Origin: Populus alba | Taxonomy: Eukaryota > Streptophyta > Magnoliopsida > Malpighiales > Salicaceae | DNA: 64,000 nt | Reading direction: 5' to 3' | Assembly: GCF_005239225.2 (NCBI RefSeq) | Contig: NC_133289.1 | Span: forward strand, 11,105,501-11,169,500 | In this document: positions 23,855 through 36,955 of the stretch, piece by piece | How the letters are laid out: every line of letters begins with the position of its first letter | Position numbering within the stretch: position 1 is the stretch's first letter | Program-made: the position numbers and the translations under genes | The notes under the pieces: generated by a model | What the model was told of the DNA's origin: nothing | Databases searched by the model: none | Seen by the model: only the letters and a program-made list of their open reading frames with translations

Positions 23855-24174
23855 GTGGTGGTGGTATTCAGCGCTCGCCTTGTTGGAGTTTCTCTTCTTT
23901 CTTTTTTTTCTTTTTTCTTTTTTAATTAGTTTTTGTGTCGAGGGGTTTTCGCGTATTTATTTTTATTTTATCTCTGCACGGATGGGTTGGGTGGTGGTAT
24001 CTGATTGTAAGATTTTTCTATCTCGAGGATGTGTGTTAGGTTGTGGCCTTCGAGGTCGGCCAGTCATTAGTCATTGCTCTTTGATTAAAGCATTCATTTA
24101 ATTTATTTATTATCGCTCCAATTAAAAGTACTTAGCACAATGCCATGTGCATCTTTGGGACTGCGGTCCAACCT

Positions 24175-24357
24175 GTATTTTATAAAATTTAAATTTTTTT
24201 TTGTTAAAATTAAATGTGGTTTGTATTTTCTGAATCGTTTTGATGTGCTGATATCAAAAATAATTTTTTAAAAATAAAAAAACATTATTGGCATGCTTTT
24301 CGGCATGAAAAGCTATTTGAAAAGCAACCGCTACCACACTCCCAAACACCCTCTTAG
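24175..24357. repeat. Salicaceae-type MITE fragment
   Basis: The sequence contains 'gatgtgctgatatcaaaaataa', 'ggcatgaaaagctatttg' and ends in a CCGCTACCACACTCCCAAACACCC tail cut here to its key parts. This arrangement is a dispersed short element very common in poplar and willow (from memory). The left terminus was not identified, so the copy is probably truncated. Confidence 0.55.
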
Positions 24358-26585
24358 AAATTAAAAAGTTGGTTCCGTGATGATAACCGTTGGATGTGGA
24401 AATTAGTAAGGGTAAATATGAGGGTTTTAAAAAAACAAATTATCACATTATATTAAAAGTTTTAGCATAATAATATTATTCCTAAAAGATTTAATTAAAT
24501 AGTATATTTTTGTGTTGTTACACTTTAAAAACATGATTTTTACTAGATGTCGTGTTTTTAAAACACAAAAAATTAATATCTTGTGAAATTTAAACTCATC
24601 TACATATCCAAAAACTTAAAACATAGAAGCATCTTCCTTTCTCTTTACAAACCGAGGTCCCTAAATCATATTTCTTTAGAAAATTCACCGAACATTTTTT
24701 TTTTTTTTTTATCCTTGAAACACCAAAAAACCTAACATATCTTAGTCTCTAGGTATCCTTTGATATTTTTCTATTAAAAAATCATTGTTGTCATTGTTAT
24801 CGTAGTTATTACCGTCTCTGCGAGCAAATACCAATCATTTTTCTATTCTTATAAGGAAGGTAAACATGTTATATTGCTATGAATTTGTATTTGGTTTGAT
24901 TGAAATGAAATAATTTTCTAAGTTAAATTTAAGGTTTATGGTGACTTTAAGGTTTGTTAAATTAATGATAAAGTAGCTTAGAATACCATCACTTAGGGTT
25001 GATTTGATATAGTTGAACATGAAAAAATTTAAATTAATTATGAATAAATTATATGTTGTGTTTAATTTTAAATAAGTTGTCGAATTAGAGATTTTATATA
25101 GATTGTTGGAATCAACTAATAATATAATTAACCATGTTTGATGATTTCATGTAATAGAGCATGAATACGGTAGAATTATGATGAATTACACGTTGCATTG
25201 AATTGTTGATAACTTGATAAATTTGATATTTTCTTTGAATTATTTAAATTTGCTATGAATTTGGGTTTGATTTAATGCAATTGATCATGAAAAATATCCA
25301 TTACATTTGTATCATGAATTATGTTTAATTTTAGTGAAGTTTGCTTTTATATTAAAATTTGAGAACTTGCTACGAATTTTGTCAATTAGGGTTGGGATAA
25401 TGCAATTTACTTAGAATTTCTAGTTAACCAGAATTTGATTTGTTTTTTTACTAATAAAATAAATAATAAATCTCAAAAACAGACTACAATTAAAATCTCA
25501 AAAATTTAATTATTCACACATTAACTTACTTTTGTTTTTAAATATCAACTAATTGGACGATTTAAGTGATCATTATGAAATAATTGACCAATTCATCTTT
25601 GCTAAAAAATTTTAATTGATGTCGCGGTTCTAAACTGTAATATAAAAAAATTATATTATTTCACCCAAAAAAAATTTATTCTATATTAAATTTTTTAAAA
25701 AAAGTTTATATACTAATTGGTCAATTTATCCTTAAATATGAGTGATTTTAATGTCCATTTAACATTGTCGTAGTTTTTATTTTTTAAAAATTGTATTTTA
25801 TTTGAAAAATATTAGTTAAGTTGTTCTTCAAATAAAGGTCGAGCGAGTGAGTCAGGGGGGCTGGGGGGGGGAGTCCTCTCAAGTCACTCAAACTCAAAGT
25901 ATCTCCATGATTGGACTGTGATTGATGTATCTTCAATATAATATATATATAATATAATATAATATAGGAGACGTTAAATTAATTACTTCATTTATTTCTT
26001 CTCTTTCATCACTTTAGTCAAGTAGGAGTGGCATTCAAAGAGGACATGCATGGTGGTTACAAATGATTATACTATAGCTTCAAGCCGTCAACCTCCTGGA
26101 TAATTGCTTCATCCTCTACCAATTCGATCAACAAACATTCTTGCTTATGCTTAAAACTTGATCAAATAAATCTCTTATAGCTCCTTATTTCTTTTAAGGA
26201 AATTGTTTGTGATTATGCTTTAAATATATTTTTTTCGATGGAATAAATGCTCCATGTGATTCTCCTCTGCTTCACTGTTATGTATTTTTTAATGGCATAC
26301 TTATAAAAGAATGAATAAAAATAGAATAGTGGTTGTTTTTTATAGTGTTTTTTTTAAAAAAATATATTAAAATAAGATATTTTTTATTTTAAAAAAATTA
26401 TTTAAAATATTAGCATATTAAAATATTTGAAAACACTAAAAACATTTAATTTAAAATAAAAAAATAAATAAAATTAATTTTTTTAAACACAATACTAATT
26501 ATTCACTTATCTTATTACCTCATCTTTTGACTTTTTACAAAAAATTATATAAAACGATCTTGATTTACTTTTTTTTTTTTTTCCA
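24358..26585. other. AT-rich intergenic DNA
   Basis: No gene seen. It includes a G-run at 25854-25871, an (AT/ATATA) stretch near 25937-25966, and AT-rich MITE-like sequence at about 26320-26510 with TTTTTTTAAAAAAATAT-type ends. Confidence 0.45.
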
Positions 26586-27560
26586 CCTATATAACCCATA
26601 GTCCTAGGTCATCAGGTTGATTGACGGTGAGGTCTTTGTGACCAGGCCTCACATGCCTAAGCAAATGCTACATCGCTAGATTGTCGAACTTCTTTTCAGA
26701 CCGTACGCCGCGCAGATGTTTGATAACGGGTTGATCCAGCGGAGAAAACACTCCCTCTTAAAGAAGCGTAGGTTGCTGCATTCTACCGAGGAGGGTACTC
26801 TGTCTGTGTCTCTCTCTCTCAAACCCAAGGGAGAGGGCTGCAAATCACAGCAGGGATTTGAAACCTGATTTTGCTAAATTAAGATTGAGGACCGGCACTG
26901 TTTTTTGCACAATATATCCATTGCTATTCATATATATCACTCTTAAGCAACGACATGGTCGGCACTCTTCTTGTCGATGATTTCAGTGAAACTTGTTTCT
27001 TTGGAATCGTCTGCCTGTCTAGGTTGGAGACTTTTGAAATCTTAGGGCCTTCCAACCTGTCAGTGCTCTCCATGTTTCGCCTACAACCATTTCAATAAAG
27101 AAAGTAGCCACGGTGACAAGTGAGATGCTTTTTATCATGTAGGGAAAATGAAAATTCACAGGTCGCAAATGTAAAACGGGGTCATCTCCCCCGTCTTCAT
27201 AGGATCTGGCGATCAGCAAAGGGAAATCCTGTCCACGCCCCACCATGGCTCCACCAATCTATTATGTCTCTGCACAAGCAACCACCATCGTACCATGAAT
27301 TTATCTAGCCTTATACTTTTCCAATTGTATCCTCAGAGCACCCAGATAAGAACAGGAGCTTTAAGTGTAATGGGGTAATTCAGCAATGTCAAATAGACTA
27401 ATGAGCAATGATCTTTCCCGAGAAGAGAACAAAAAGTCAACTGAAGTTTCAGGTTTCCTTTCTGGAGAGAAAAAATAAAAAGCAGCCTTGCCCTACAAGC
27501 TGGCAGACCAGCAAAAGTCAATCAGGAATCATTTTTATTATTAGTGAAAGGGGTTGATTT
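26586..27560. other. GC-richer intergenic DNA, no gene recognised
   Basis: Composition is closer to that of exons or UTRs. A stretch at about 26699-26870 stays open on the plus strand, and one at 27019-27246 on the minus strand, but neither resembles a family I know. It lies downstream of the POLAR-like stop codon and could hold its 3' UTR or an unidentified exon. Confidence 0.3.
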
Positions 27561-27866
27561 CCAGACAGTAGACCTGAAATTAAAGATATCACGATAGAAG
27601 AAACATAGATAAATAAACAATCATGCAGACTGCAAGTTAAAAAAAAATCCTACCACATGTTTCTGCAGTCCTATACCAGACCAATACAAACATTGGAGGG
27701 CTGATCATGCTAGATACAGGGGTGGGGGATGCGCATGCATGGAGAACCCTAAGTTCGATTAATGGTGACCCACCCATAGCACTAAATCAGACAGCATCCT
27801 ATGACTGCTACTAATTTACCTTCTTACCCACATACAGATAAAGTATCGTATTAAATACTAATCGCA

Positions 27867-30710
27867 CTACGCAGAGTCAATAGGTCTTTTCATCCCAACC
27901 ACTGATTTTCTTGACTCGGATCCCACCTGGCTATTTTTATCCCATTCAGTGTTGCATTCTAGCTCAGGTTGTACCTCAACTTCATCATCTGAGAAACAAT
28001 GCAAAGCTTCAGAGGGAGGCTTTGAATTTCACATAACAATGCCATGATAAATAACAAGGGTAAATAATCAGACTAAATATTTTTGGAGAAATGATAAATG
28101 CGGTGAAAAAACTTGCCTGATATAGCTGACAGCGAGAATTCAGTCAGGCGTCTTACACAGTCCTTCAGTGCTTGAAGTTCAGCTTCTTTCTCATGGAGTT
28201 GGGATTGTGCCAAATGTAATTCGGATTCCAGCCCCATAATTTGGTTTTCTTGTTGTTCAATAAGCAAATGGGAAAGTTTGTTATCCAATTCAGATGGCAA
28301 TACCCCGTGGCTTTGGTAAGAAACATCATCCGCCCCCTCCAGTTCACAAAATCCTTCAAATGAAACCTCAGCCTGCACAATAGATTTTCCATTATAAGAC
28401 GCAATTCTTCTTACCTTAAGGCCCGATCACAGCACATTTTCTGACTAATAAGATTGAAAGTACCATGGCTGTTACATGGTGGAGAACCAGCCAAGGATCG
28501 TGAATTCCTTAATTAATTATATGATATCCTCGGCTGGGATTTAATCTGAAATAAGATTTGTTCTTGAAATTAATTCTGCTTTGAGTGTAGATGAATGAAT
28601 ATTGATTACTGAATTCTAGTTCACTTGTCCTCTCCAATTCTTCAGGTTTCTCTCCTTTCTCTTCCTCTATTTCCATCCTCTTCCCCCCTTCTCTCCAACC
28701 TAATTCTTCTTTCCTTGTCCTACATCAGATACCTGTAACTTTTGCATGTACTGAAGTTGTATTGTCTTACATGAATCAGTCTGCAAACTGTTTACCCAAC
28801 TATTGCTGCATATGACTAGGTGGTACTAGCAAGAAACACTCGTCCAGAATCCACTAGCATATGGATAAATTTTCCACCATAGAAATTTAATAAATAGACA
28901 TTTCTAATGATAGCACAACCCAGTACCCAGCAAGAATGATTTAAAAAACAAGACATGATAGAGAACAGAGGGTAGACAAAAGAACGAATAACACTGGACT
29001 TCTGCTGCAACTTTAATTAGTAATGTACAAGCTCCAAGTAAAGGATATCATAAATGTAGCAAATGAAACAAACTCTAGCATTTCAAAGTAACAAGTCAAT
29101 TTCAGTTTTAGCAAGCATTACTGGAAGCATACCTAATAATTGATTCTCATTTTCATTCTATAATCTCTTATCTGTCAACCTGGATTAAAATGAAATATGG
29201 TAGACCATGCATTGAAAGGAATTATATTATGCTAATGGCCTATAAAAGTTTAGGTGGAATACATAAATTAAAGAATTGGCAGAAGGCTGTTTGAAATTTT
29301 CAAAAAAAAAAAAAAATCAATCTTGAGTCTCAAATGTAGGTTCAGAGAGCTACCGAAGCACACATTCAAGCATTAAGTAAATTTACAGAAAGGATCGCAG
29401 AGGTACTTGAATGACTCACCTTGCCAAGATTTGGCCTTGTTACTTCATGGCCAGAAGTTTCAGTGCTGGACCAGGGAAGTTTTTGCAGTTCAGACTCAAA
29501 CTCTGCTTCCAGTTGATCCATTTCAAGCACCGCTGGCTCTGGCTCTTCAGTAAGAACACTGCTCGGGCATTCAACATCATCAGCCATAGTAAGCCCACAC
29601 AATTTCATATCATTGGGGTCTCTATCCACCACGCTTATTCTATTAACCACTAGTTGCATTTGCTCAGTACTAATATTTTCTGAGCTTGTAGCAAGCTGGG
29701 TAGATTTTCTTTTATAGAGTTCAGTTCTTAATTCATGAATTATTTTTGACGTCTCATCCATGGCAGTGCTCAGCTTACTGATCTCAGCTTTCCCAGCAGA
29801 CATCATGTACATGATTCCAACACCAAGTCCCCGACCAAACAAAGAGCTTTCTGCATATAGAACAACGTAAATAACCATGTCACCATCATTGTTCCACAAC
29901 TATTCTGAACAAATTCAAACACAGAATTGTAAAAAGAAAATTACTTTCATATAATGTGAACCAACAAAATTAGCACAGATGCAGGTCCACTAAAATATAG
30001 GGACAATTCTTGGAGAACATAGAATGATTTACAGCCATTTGGTGTCTATTTATATGCCATTAAAACCAACTTTAAACCATCTACTACTATCTAGATGATA
30101 TTACATCACAATACAGATGCTATTGATATGCCACGTTCCGTAGAGAGCAGACAATAGAACCGTGAACAATGATTGATGGATTTGGGGTTCACCTTCATAT
30201 AAAATGCTCTTCAAGTACCCCAGGTTAGGAGTCCTGATGCTGATTAGGCGAGCACCAAGGCAAGTCAGATACATTTCATTATTATAATCCTTACAGTATA
30301 GTTATGCTCTTGCGGTAGGCAAGATATATTCGATTGAGAATAAATTTTCCTTATGATGACCAAAATCAATGGCCCAGCATTGCTGCAATTTTCTTTTCAT
30401 CAACATATCAACCATTTCTGTTACATTTTAATAAGGAACTTTAACATGATTTAACAAGTGATTTGAACTTTTTGTTAAATAATTAAAAAGAATGACACAT
30501 TTCTTTATACATTTAAATTAGAAGACCCCATCACTGTCTTTACAAGACAACGGACCCCATCTTCAATCACATTTCCTTTTAAAAAAAGATGCGTTCCTAA
30601 TCACCCTTGTACTCTTAGAAGTCAAGAACTCTTTATGCTTGAATTATTAGATAATCTACTACAAATCACTTCCTTGCAATTTCTATTTAACAAAGCATAA
30701 TCTAATGCAA

Positions 30711-30758
<48 letters not shown>

Positions 30759-31373
30759 TGTTGTTGTTGTTCAAAAACCCAGCTCTATCCATTACTTTCT
30801 TTAATTCAATTAATTAAATTTGTGGTAAAAACCCTATCTTTGGTTAACAAAACCCTAAATTCAACACAATGGGACAACTGCTCCTTGAATAAACACCAGG
30901 CTTTCATTTCTTATGTTCATTTTTCATCTCTCTATCACCTAAACAGACAAAACAGCATTAAAAAGAAATCCACAATTGACAGTCCTGAAGTTACCAGTTC
31001 TTTTCTTCTTCAAGCAAGCACTCGACTTCCTTCCACTGGTCCCTTTCAAACCACCAGATCTCTTCACATTTTCAGTCGCAAACTTCAATCTACGACACGA
31101 AACCCCTGATTTCTCCTTCAAACACGATTTTTTTTTATTCTTTCCTCTGGAACCAGAAGCAGAACTCGAAAACCTAAAAATTCCTTCCTGATCACAATTA
31201 CTCTCGTATCCGTGACATTCTTTTGTCACCAGCGGAGAGTCAAAAGCAGGAGATTCTTGGAGGTTTTCCTCTTGCTCGCATTTTTCAGATGGTGAATGAT
31301 GGTTAGTTAAGACGTGTTTGGCTATAAAACCGGTGGATCCTGCTATGGCTGCGGTTAATAGAAGATTCCACAT
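27867..31373 (-). CDS. POLAR-like polarity scaffold protein
   Basis: Four exons (31373-30995, 29850-29420, 28372-28117 and 27988-27867) join in frame to 395 residues. The protein resembles the plant POLAR (polar localization during asymmetric division and redistribution) group. In Arabidopsis POLAR is a cortical scaffold of the stomatal lineage that positions BIN2-type kinases. Visible parts are a hydrophobic N-terminus (MWNLLLTAAIAGSTGF), a conserved block FGRGLGVGIMYMMSAGKAEI near 130, a helical stretch to about 175, MDQLEAEFESELQKLPW near 245, and a C-terminal coiled coil near 305-350. The third intron starts with GC (AG|GCAAGT at 28116-28115), and only this site keeps the frame open into exon 4. 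The other introns are GT-AG. The family assignment is from memory. Confidence 0.65.
30719..30755. repeat. (AT)n microsatellite in intron 1 of the POLAR-like gene
   Basis: About 18 AT units followed by a short (TTG)4-like run. It lies between exons 1 and 2 of the gene and is likely polymorphic. Confidence 0.85.
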
Positions 31374-32630
31374 TACTGAATGCCAGAGATCAAAAATAGG
31401 GAAAGGTATGGAGAGGTAATTAACTGAATAATACTAATTAGTGTGGGCGGGCGGGCGATTAAGAATAAGAGAGGAGAGGCGATGTTAGGTGGCGGAGACT
31501 GGTTGCTGCCAAGTTTGGCTTGGTCACACATCACTTCACATGCTTCCCGCTTGTTTTAGTAAATTTGATTTTTAATTTGAAAACTAAATAATTGAGCTCT
31601 CATTCTCTACGGGCTCTACCCATAGTAAGAAATTAAATCCATAGGATGCCAAATATTTATACCCGGATAAAGTAATTACTATACTCTACTATCATAGAGA
31701 TTCTTTTCTCTATTTGCCAATGCCAAGCCATCGCTAGGTTTCTTCTTATAAATGATGATTATTTCCGTGTTTGGATTATAGTTAAATTATTGTTATTTCA
31801 TTATTTTTTAAAAAATAAAAATTATATTAGATTTTTTATATATTAATATTAAAAATAAATTTTATAAAATAAAAAAATATTCTTTCAATATATTATTAAA
31901 AATATATATATTTTAAACATAACTTCTACTCCTTTTAATTACTACTTTTAAATTAAATGATCTGGTAAATTCCTCTACTATTTTGATTATGCATTCCCTC
32001 ATCATTTCAATTTTATTTCATAATTCTTGTGAACGTTGGTCTTGCACCAAGAGAAATTTATTTATATTTATAATAATTATTATTTTTTTAAAATATTTTT
32101 TATTTAAAAATACATTAAAATAATAATTATTTATTTTTTATAATTAATTTTTAATATCATCATATCAAAACGATTTTAAAAAATAAAAAAATAATAAACA
32201 AAGAAAAAAAATTATTTTTATAGCATTTTTAAAATATAAAAATAAATAAACTCTTTAAAAAAAAAAAAAACAAGAGACAATGAGAGATAGGTTAGGCTTT
32301 CTCTCTATTCACTTCAAATCCAAAAATTAAATGTTTGGTATATTAACAATTATTTTTCAAATTATTTTTAACTTGAAAATATATTTAAATAATATTTTTT
32401 TATTTTTTTAAAATTTATTTTAATATCAACACATTAAATCAAAAATATAAAAAAATTAAAATTTTTAAAAACAAACAATTAATCCATCATTTGTTAATCC
32501 ATGTGTTTTAGATTAAAAACATATTAAAATAATATTTTAAAAAAATATATTTTTAAACGATTCAAGAAACAAAAGAAAAATTAAAGCTAAATAAATTCAA
32601 AACACGGTGTAAGGGTAAAGAAAAATGCTT
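31374..32630. other. Promoter flank of the POLAR-like gene and AT-rich MITE-like copies
   Basis: The first ~200 bp upstream of the start codon are richer in GC and probably hold the promoter/leader. From about 31768 three AT-rich repeats follow (approximately 31768-31935, 32050-32250 and 32330-32600). Each has TTTTTAAAAAATATT-type ends and the 'attaatattaaaaat/ttttaatatcaacacatt' core seen in other copies in this window. Confidence 0.45.
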
Positions 32631-33757
32631 GCACTTCGCACAAAAAGTAAACTAAACTTGACCCGAAGTCATAGTATCTTAAAGTCATGGAAGAAAAACC
32701 CTGCAGTCCAATTGAAGAAAACATGTGAACCAACTTTAGATTTCACACCACCAATATGGATGACAGGTGGAAAATAATTAGTGAAAATAAGAAAACATTA
32801 TTCATCACAGCATCAACAAAAAGTTTATTCTGGCTACACCAACAGAGGGGCATCTTCTAACCACAAGAACATGATGTAATGAAAGCATCCAGATGTTTAG
32901 CAAGCATCCTAAAACATCGTATAAAACGGGAAAAATCTATTATCCTGTAATAAAACTTCTTTAAGGACATCACAAAGCAGTATGTTACTGAAAATCAAGT
33001 ATAAAGATGCACTTTTTTCAACGGTACCTCCTTTCAGTGGAGCTACAGTATTACAGAGATGCTCATCCTTGCTGATAGAAAGCAATTTAAACCTAGTGCT
33101 AGTCCTTCTAGTTGGCTTCCCTTGTGGGCTCCTCCCAAATAGAGTGCTTCAAAGAAAAACTGCACTTGCTTAAAAGTGTCATCTATGCAAGCAAAAACAC
33201 AATCCTGAATGCATCTTTGGAGCTACCAACCTGCAAAATGGAGCAATAATGGCATTTTCAATGACAGGCATGGGATCACAAATTGCAACCAGAGTTGCAT
33301 AAGTCAATGTTAGATCTTTTCTGTGCAGTTTACAAGCAAGACAAACGCAAACAACACCCCCGAAGCACGGTTCTAGCATTGCTTTAGTATTTTATGATAA
33401 CTTGGTGCAGTTGTCCATTCCACAGCACCACAGGAGCTCGATTACAAGCCAAAGGTTTAGTAATCATCGTAGTTCACCGTGCAAGTTATCACACATTCAG
33501 GTTCACATCCTTATTTCAACTACCCGAAGAGCATGCTGTTTCTTAATGATTCAACCATGTTTAATATCATTTTATTTCTTACTGTCTTGTTATCCAACAT
33601 TCAGCTAAACATCCTTCGTTTCCATACCCTATAAGCAAACTAGTTAGTGATTCAAACACTAAAAATCATTTTAATAATTCCCATCTTGTTATCTCATAAT
33701 TGGCCTGACAGCCTGTTCAACTACTATACGAGCATGCTACAACTTAATTGTTTGACA
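32631..33757. other. Intergenic or untranslated sequence, no gene recognised
   Basis: Composition is intermediate with no recognisable protein. On the minus strand, TTTTGCAG before 33231 would fit a splice acceptor, and CAG|GTAATT directly after the stop of the LPPgamma-like gene (36956) would fit a donor. A very long 3' UTR intron is therefore possible but unproven. Confidence 0.25.
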
Positions 33758-35152
33758 CCATATGAAGCAGACAGAAACACAAAGCAAGCTAGAAATATAT
33801 AACTGAAGCTGAATATAGTGGTCACAGAACCTTAATTCATAATTTTATTACTGAATATTTTTCTTCAAATAGTTTGCATCTCTAAAACGTTTACAGCTCC
33901 TTAAATAAAACTCAAAAACTAACCTAAATTTACTAGGAAACTTGAAAATAAAAGAAAAGCAATACAGGTCCTAAACAAACAAGGAAAAATAAAATTATTA
34001 AGCATAATATTTAATCTTCTAAAGCAAATAGGAAAAAATAAAAATAACCACGAAAACAAATAATTTTTCCTAAAAATCCGCCTACATCAATCTTCTCAGG
34101 TTGGAAAGAACTTGTGCTCGAGTTCAAATTGTTCTTGTCTTGATCTCATGAATGTCCAATCAAGAGTTTCCAATCTTTTACATGCCCAGTCTTTCCATTA
34201 TAAACATCATATCTGTCATGCTCAGCCTCCTTAACAACAAAACCAATCTTAGTGGTAGAAGAAGATTTGGAAATATCTTCACAACTTTTATTTGAAGTAC
34301 AAACACTTCAACTTTGAACCCATCAATTTTAAAATTTTCCTCATGCATAGTTGAGACACATCCTTCATAATTTGGTCCCTTCTTATAGACATCACAAACC
34401 AAAAATTTTACATCCAAATCTTGTTATTCTACATCATTTTCACCATCTTCATCTAATTTTAATGGTAGATTCCAATCTAAAAAGAACCTAGAATCATCAA
34501 AACTTTCAATTTTAACATCATATTCAACAAGTTGTTTCTTCTACTCATCCCTTTAAATCGGGTTCTCAAAATTAGTCATGGGTCGTGATCACTCTTCTCA
34601 CGATACTCTAGGCTCCTCACCTCCGCCAACGAATTGGTTAATTTTTCAATCTATCTCCGCATTTTTTGTTATCACTAGTTTTTGAGGTCTTCTCAATTCT
34701 GCAATCTTCGATTATGCAATTTGTCTACACATGTCTTCTATCACCAATAATTGAACGTCTCTTTCTCGAGGGGAACCCCCCCTTCCCTTCCCACACAAAC
34801 ACATCCTATTCTGCTACCTTTTTTCATACATAGTTATTCCAGCACATAGCAAGCAAACAACCATTGGGATCATTGAACTCTAATACCAATTGACGCACAA
34901 AGAAAAAAAGGATAACGAGGTTTATTACAAGTCAAAACCCTCAAAGACTAAGAGCACCATAACTATAAGGAAGATACCCAAAATATTCAATATGTATTCA
35001 TCTAAGTCTCACTTGCCAAAAGACTATTACAACCGTTTATATAAAAAATCTAGAAATCAAATAGAAAACCTAGAAAAAACAAATAATATTGAATAGAAAA
35101 AAAAAATTAACTAAAAAAAATATTTATTTTCCCAAAAAAAACTCCTACATCA
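33758..35152 (-). mobile_element. Decayed LTR retrotransposon, reverse orientation
   Basis: Read on the minus strand, TGATGTAGGAG starts a 262-bp LTR-like unit (35152-34891) ending in CA. It is followed by TTGGTATTAGAG (34889-34878), a one-base variant of the initiator-tRNA primer site. A gag-like region follows with broken frames, including the phrase IEKLTNSLAEVRSLEYREKSD spread over about 34670-34590. A second TGATGTAGG begins at 34089, which may be the 3' LTR. The body of this second copy diverges from the first and its end is uncertain (33758 is a guess at a GGTGTCA end). No pol remains. Confidence 0.5.
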
Positions 35153-36955
35153 CCATGGTTGACCTTACATAGTCAAGGTGAAAATGTATTTTTAATATTC
35201 AGTTGAAATTCTATCAAATGAGGCTGGCCACATAAGTCCTTTTGTAGAATAAATTATGTTCTCTCAATTTGAGATAGTGGAATGAGTTCTGAAATATTAC
35301 CATATAGTCTATAGTTACATTGTCATGCTCACATTTATGCCTTTATCAATTTAATTGTGGGTATCATTTCTTCGGAACAGCTTCCAAATAATGAGAGATT
35401 AAAAACAGGTGCTAACATTATGCTAAAACAACACTAGGTTTGTTCGACTACACTATCTCCTATCACCTAAAATATACAACGATGGTTTCATGCCCCGCTT
35501 AAATATAGTCTACAACTACCTTCTCTTCTAAAGGGCACCTCATCATTACAAATACTCGCAAAAGTAGGAATTTGACACAGGAGAAACTCAACTTCCTCTA
35601 TGGCCACAACAAAAGCTTACAGTTGAAGAGGGGGGCAAGAAATAAGCAAAGGAAGAAAAGAAAAATTCATTCAGTAAAAACTATGGAAAGGATAAAAATC
35701 ATGCAATTTTTTTATAGCATTTTATTCTTCTAAGAGAAGAGAATACATTTTTCTATTGCATAGCTTACAAGCCCAAGCTTTTGTCATTGAGTGATCAAAC
35801 ATATGGGATGGGACTAGCCTAGATGAACTTATACCTTCCACCGAAAAGAAGAAGAGACTTGAGGGATAAATAAATATAAATGGATTAAAATGGATCGACT
35901 TCCACAAAGAGATTAACTAATGGATCAATTAAGCCAATGAGTTGAAGTAGTGCCATTGTTATCACAGTGAAAAGAGATAATCAGGTGGGTGACAAGGAAG
36001 GTGGACATGATAAAAAAGCTAAAATGCAGGTTCGAAAAACATGGACCTTATCAGTTTTTCAAGACAGATAATCAAGGATGAGAAGGATTGCATCTTCTAG
36101 CATTAAGATCCAGCATCACAAAAATTGTGGTCAATAAGAAAGGGTGTGGAAATTTTACACATGAAAAATTACACAAAACTGCTAACAAGTTTAACTCTCA
36201 ATAGTTGGAAGGGTCATCAACAATACGATGAAGCATGATGGATAGAACATGCTGTGGTGAAAAAAAGTTGTCTTAAATAGTCAGACTGTATTTCACTAAT
36301 GTTTCTCGCATGAACATCGTATAGAGCTGTGCCTTTCTAGTTTGCTCCCGTGGTCTAATTTATTTTTTTTCTTTCCGAATTCTAATTAATCATTTGGAGC
36401 TAACAGCTTTCCTAGTCATTTGGACATCTAGTTAGATAGGAATCACTTGCTATTTGTTAATTCTACTGTATTGCATTTTTGTATAGAAGCACAACAGAAT
36501 ATTCGATACAAACAATTTCCTCTGTGAAACTTGCACATATAAAGGAATTCAAATAAAACAGTACACTAACCTTTTAATTGTTTTTCAAGAATAAAGTACA
36601 GCTGTTGTGAACTAGATTAACGTGACATCATGAACATTCTCTTCAGGTTATAAAATCTTAAAACAGACAGATTTGCCAGAGCTAAAGCCCCTTTAATTTC
36701 ATTTTTTTCATGTTTTACTGTCTACAATTTCCCTTGCCTTTTGTGTTGTTCCTGTACTGATGTTTTTGATCTAATCAAGAATCTCAACCAAACTCACGAA
36801 TCAGTGTTCTTAATTAAACATAAACAGTAAGCACGAATGACATATAAAGAAAAAATTCAGAATTTAAACAATCAACAAAAGATCCAGAAAAAAGAATAGA
36901 GAGAGGGGCAAATCAAGATCAAATCACACTTACCCAGAAAAGCGAAATTACCTGA
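35153..36955. other. Intergenic DNA, no gene seen
   Basis: Moderately AT-rich with only short frames. It lies downstream of the LPPgamma-like gene and may include its 3' UTR near 36900-36955. Confidence 0.35.
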
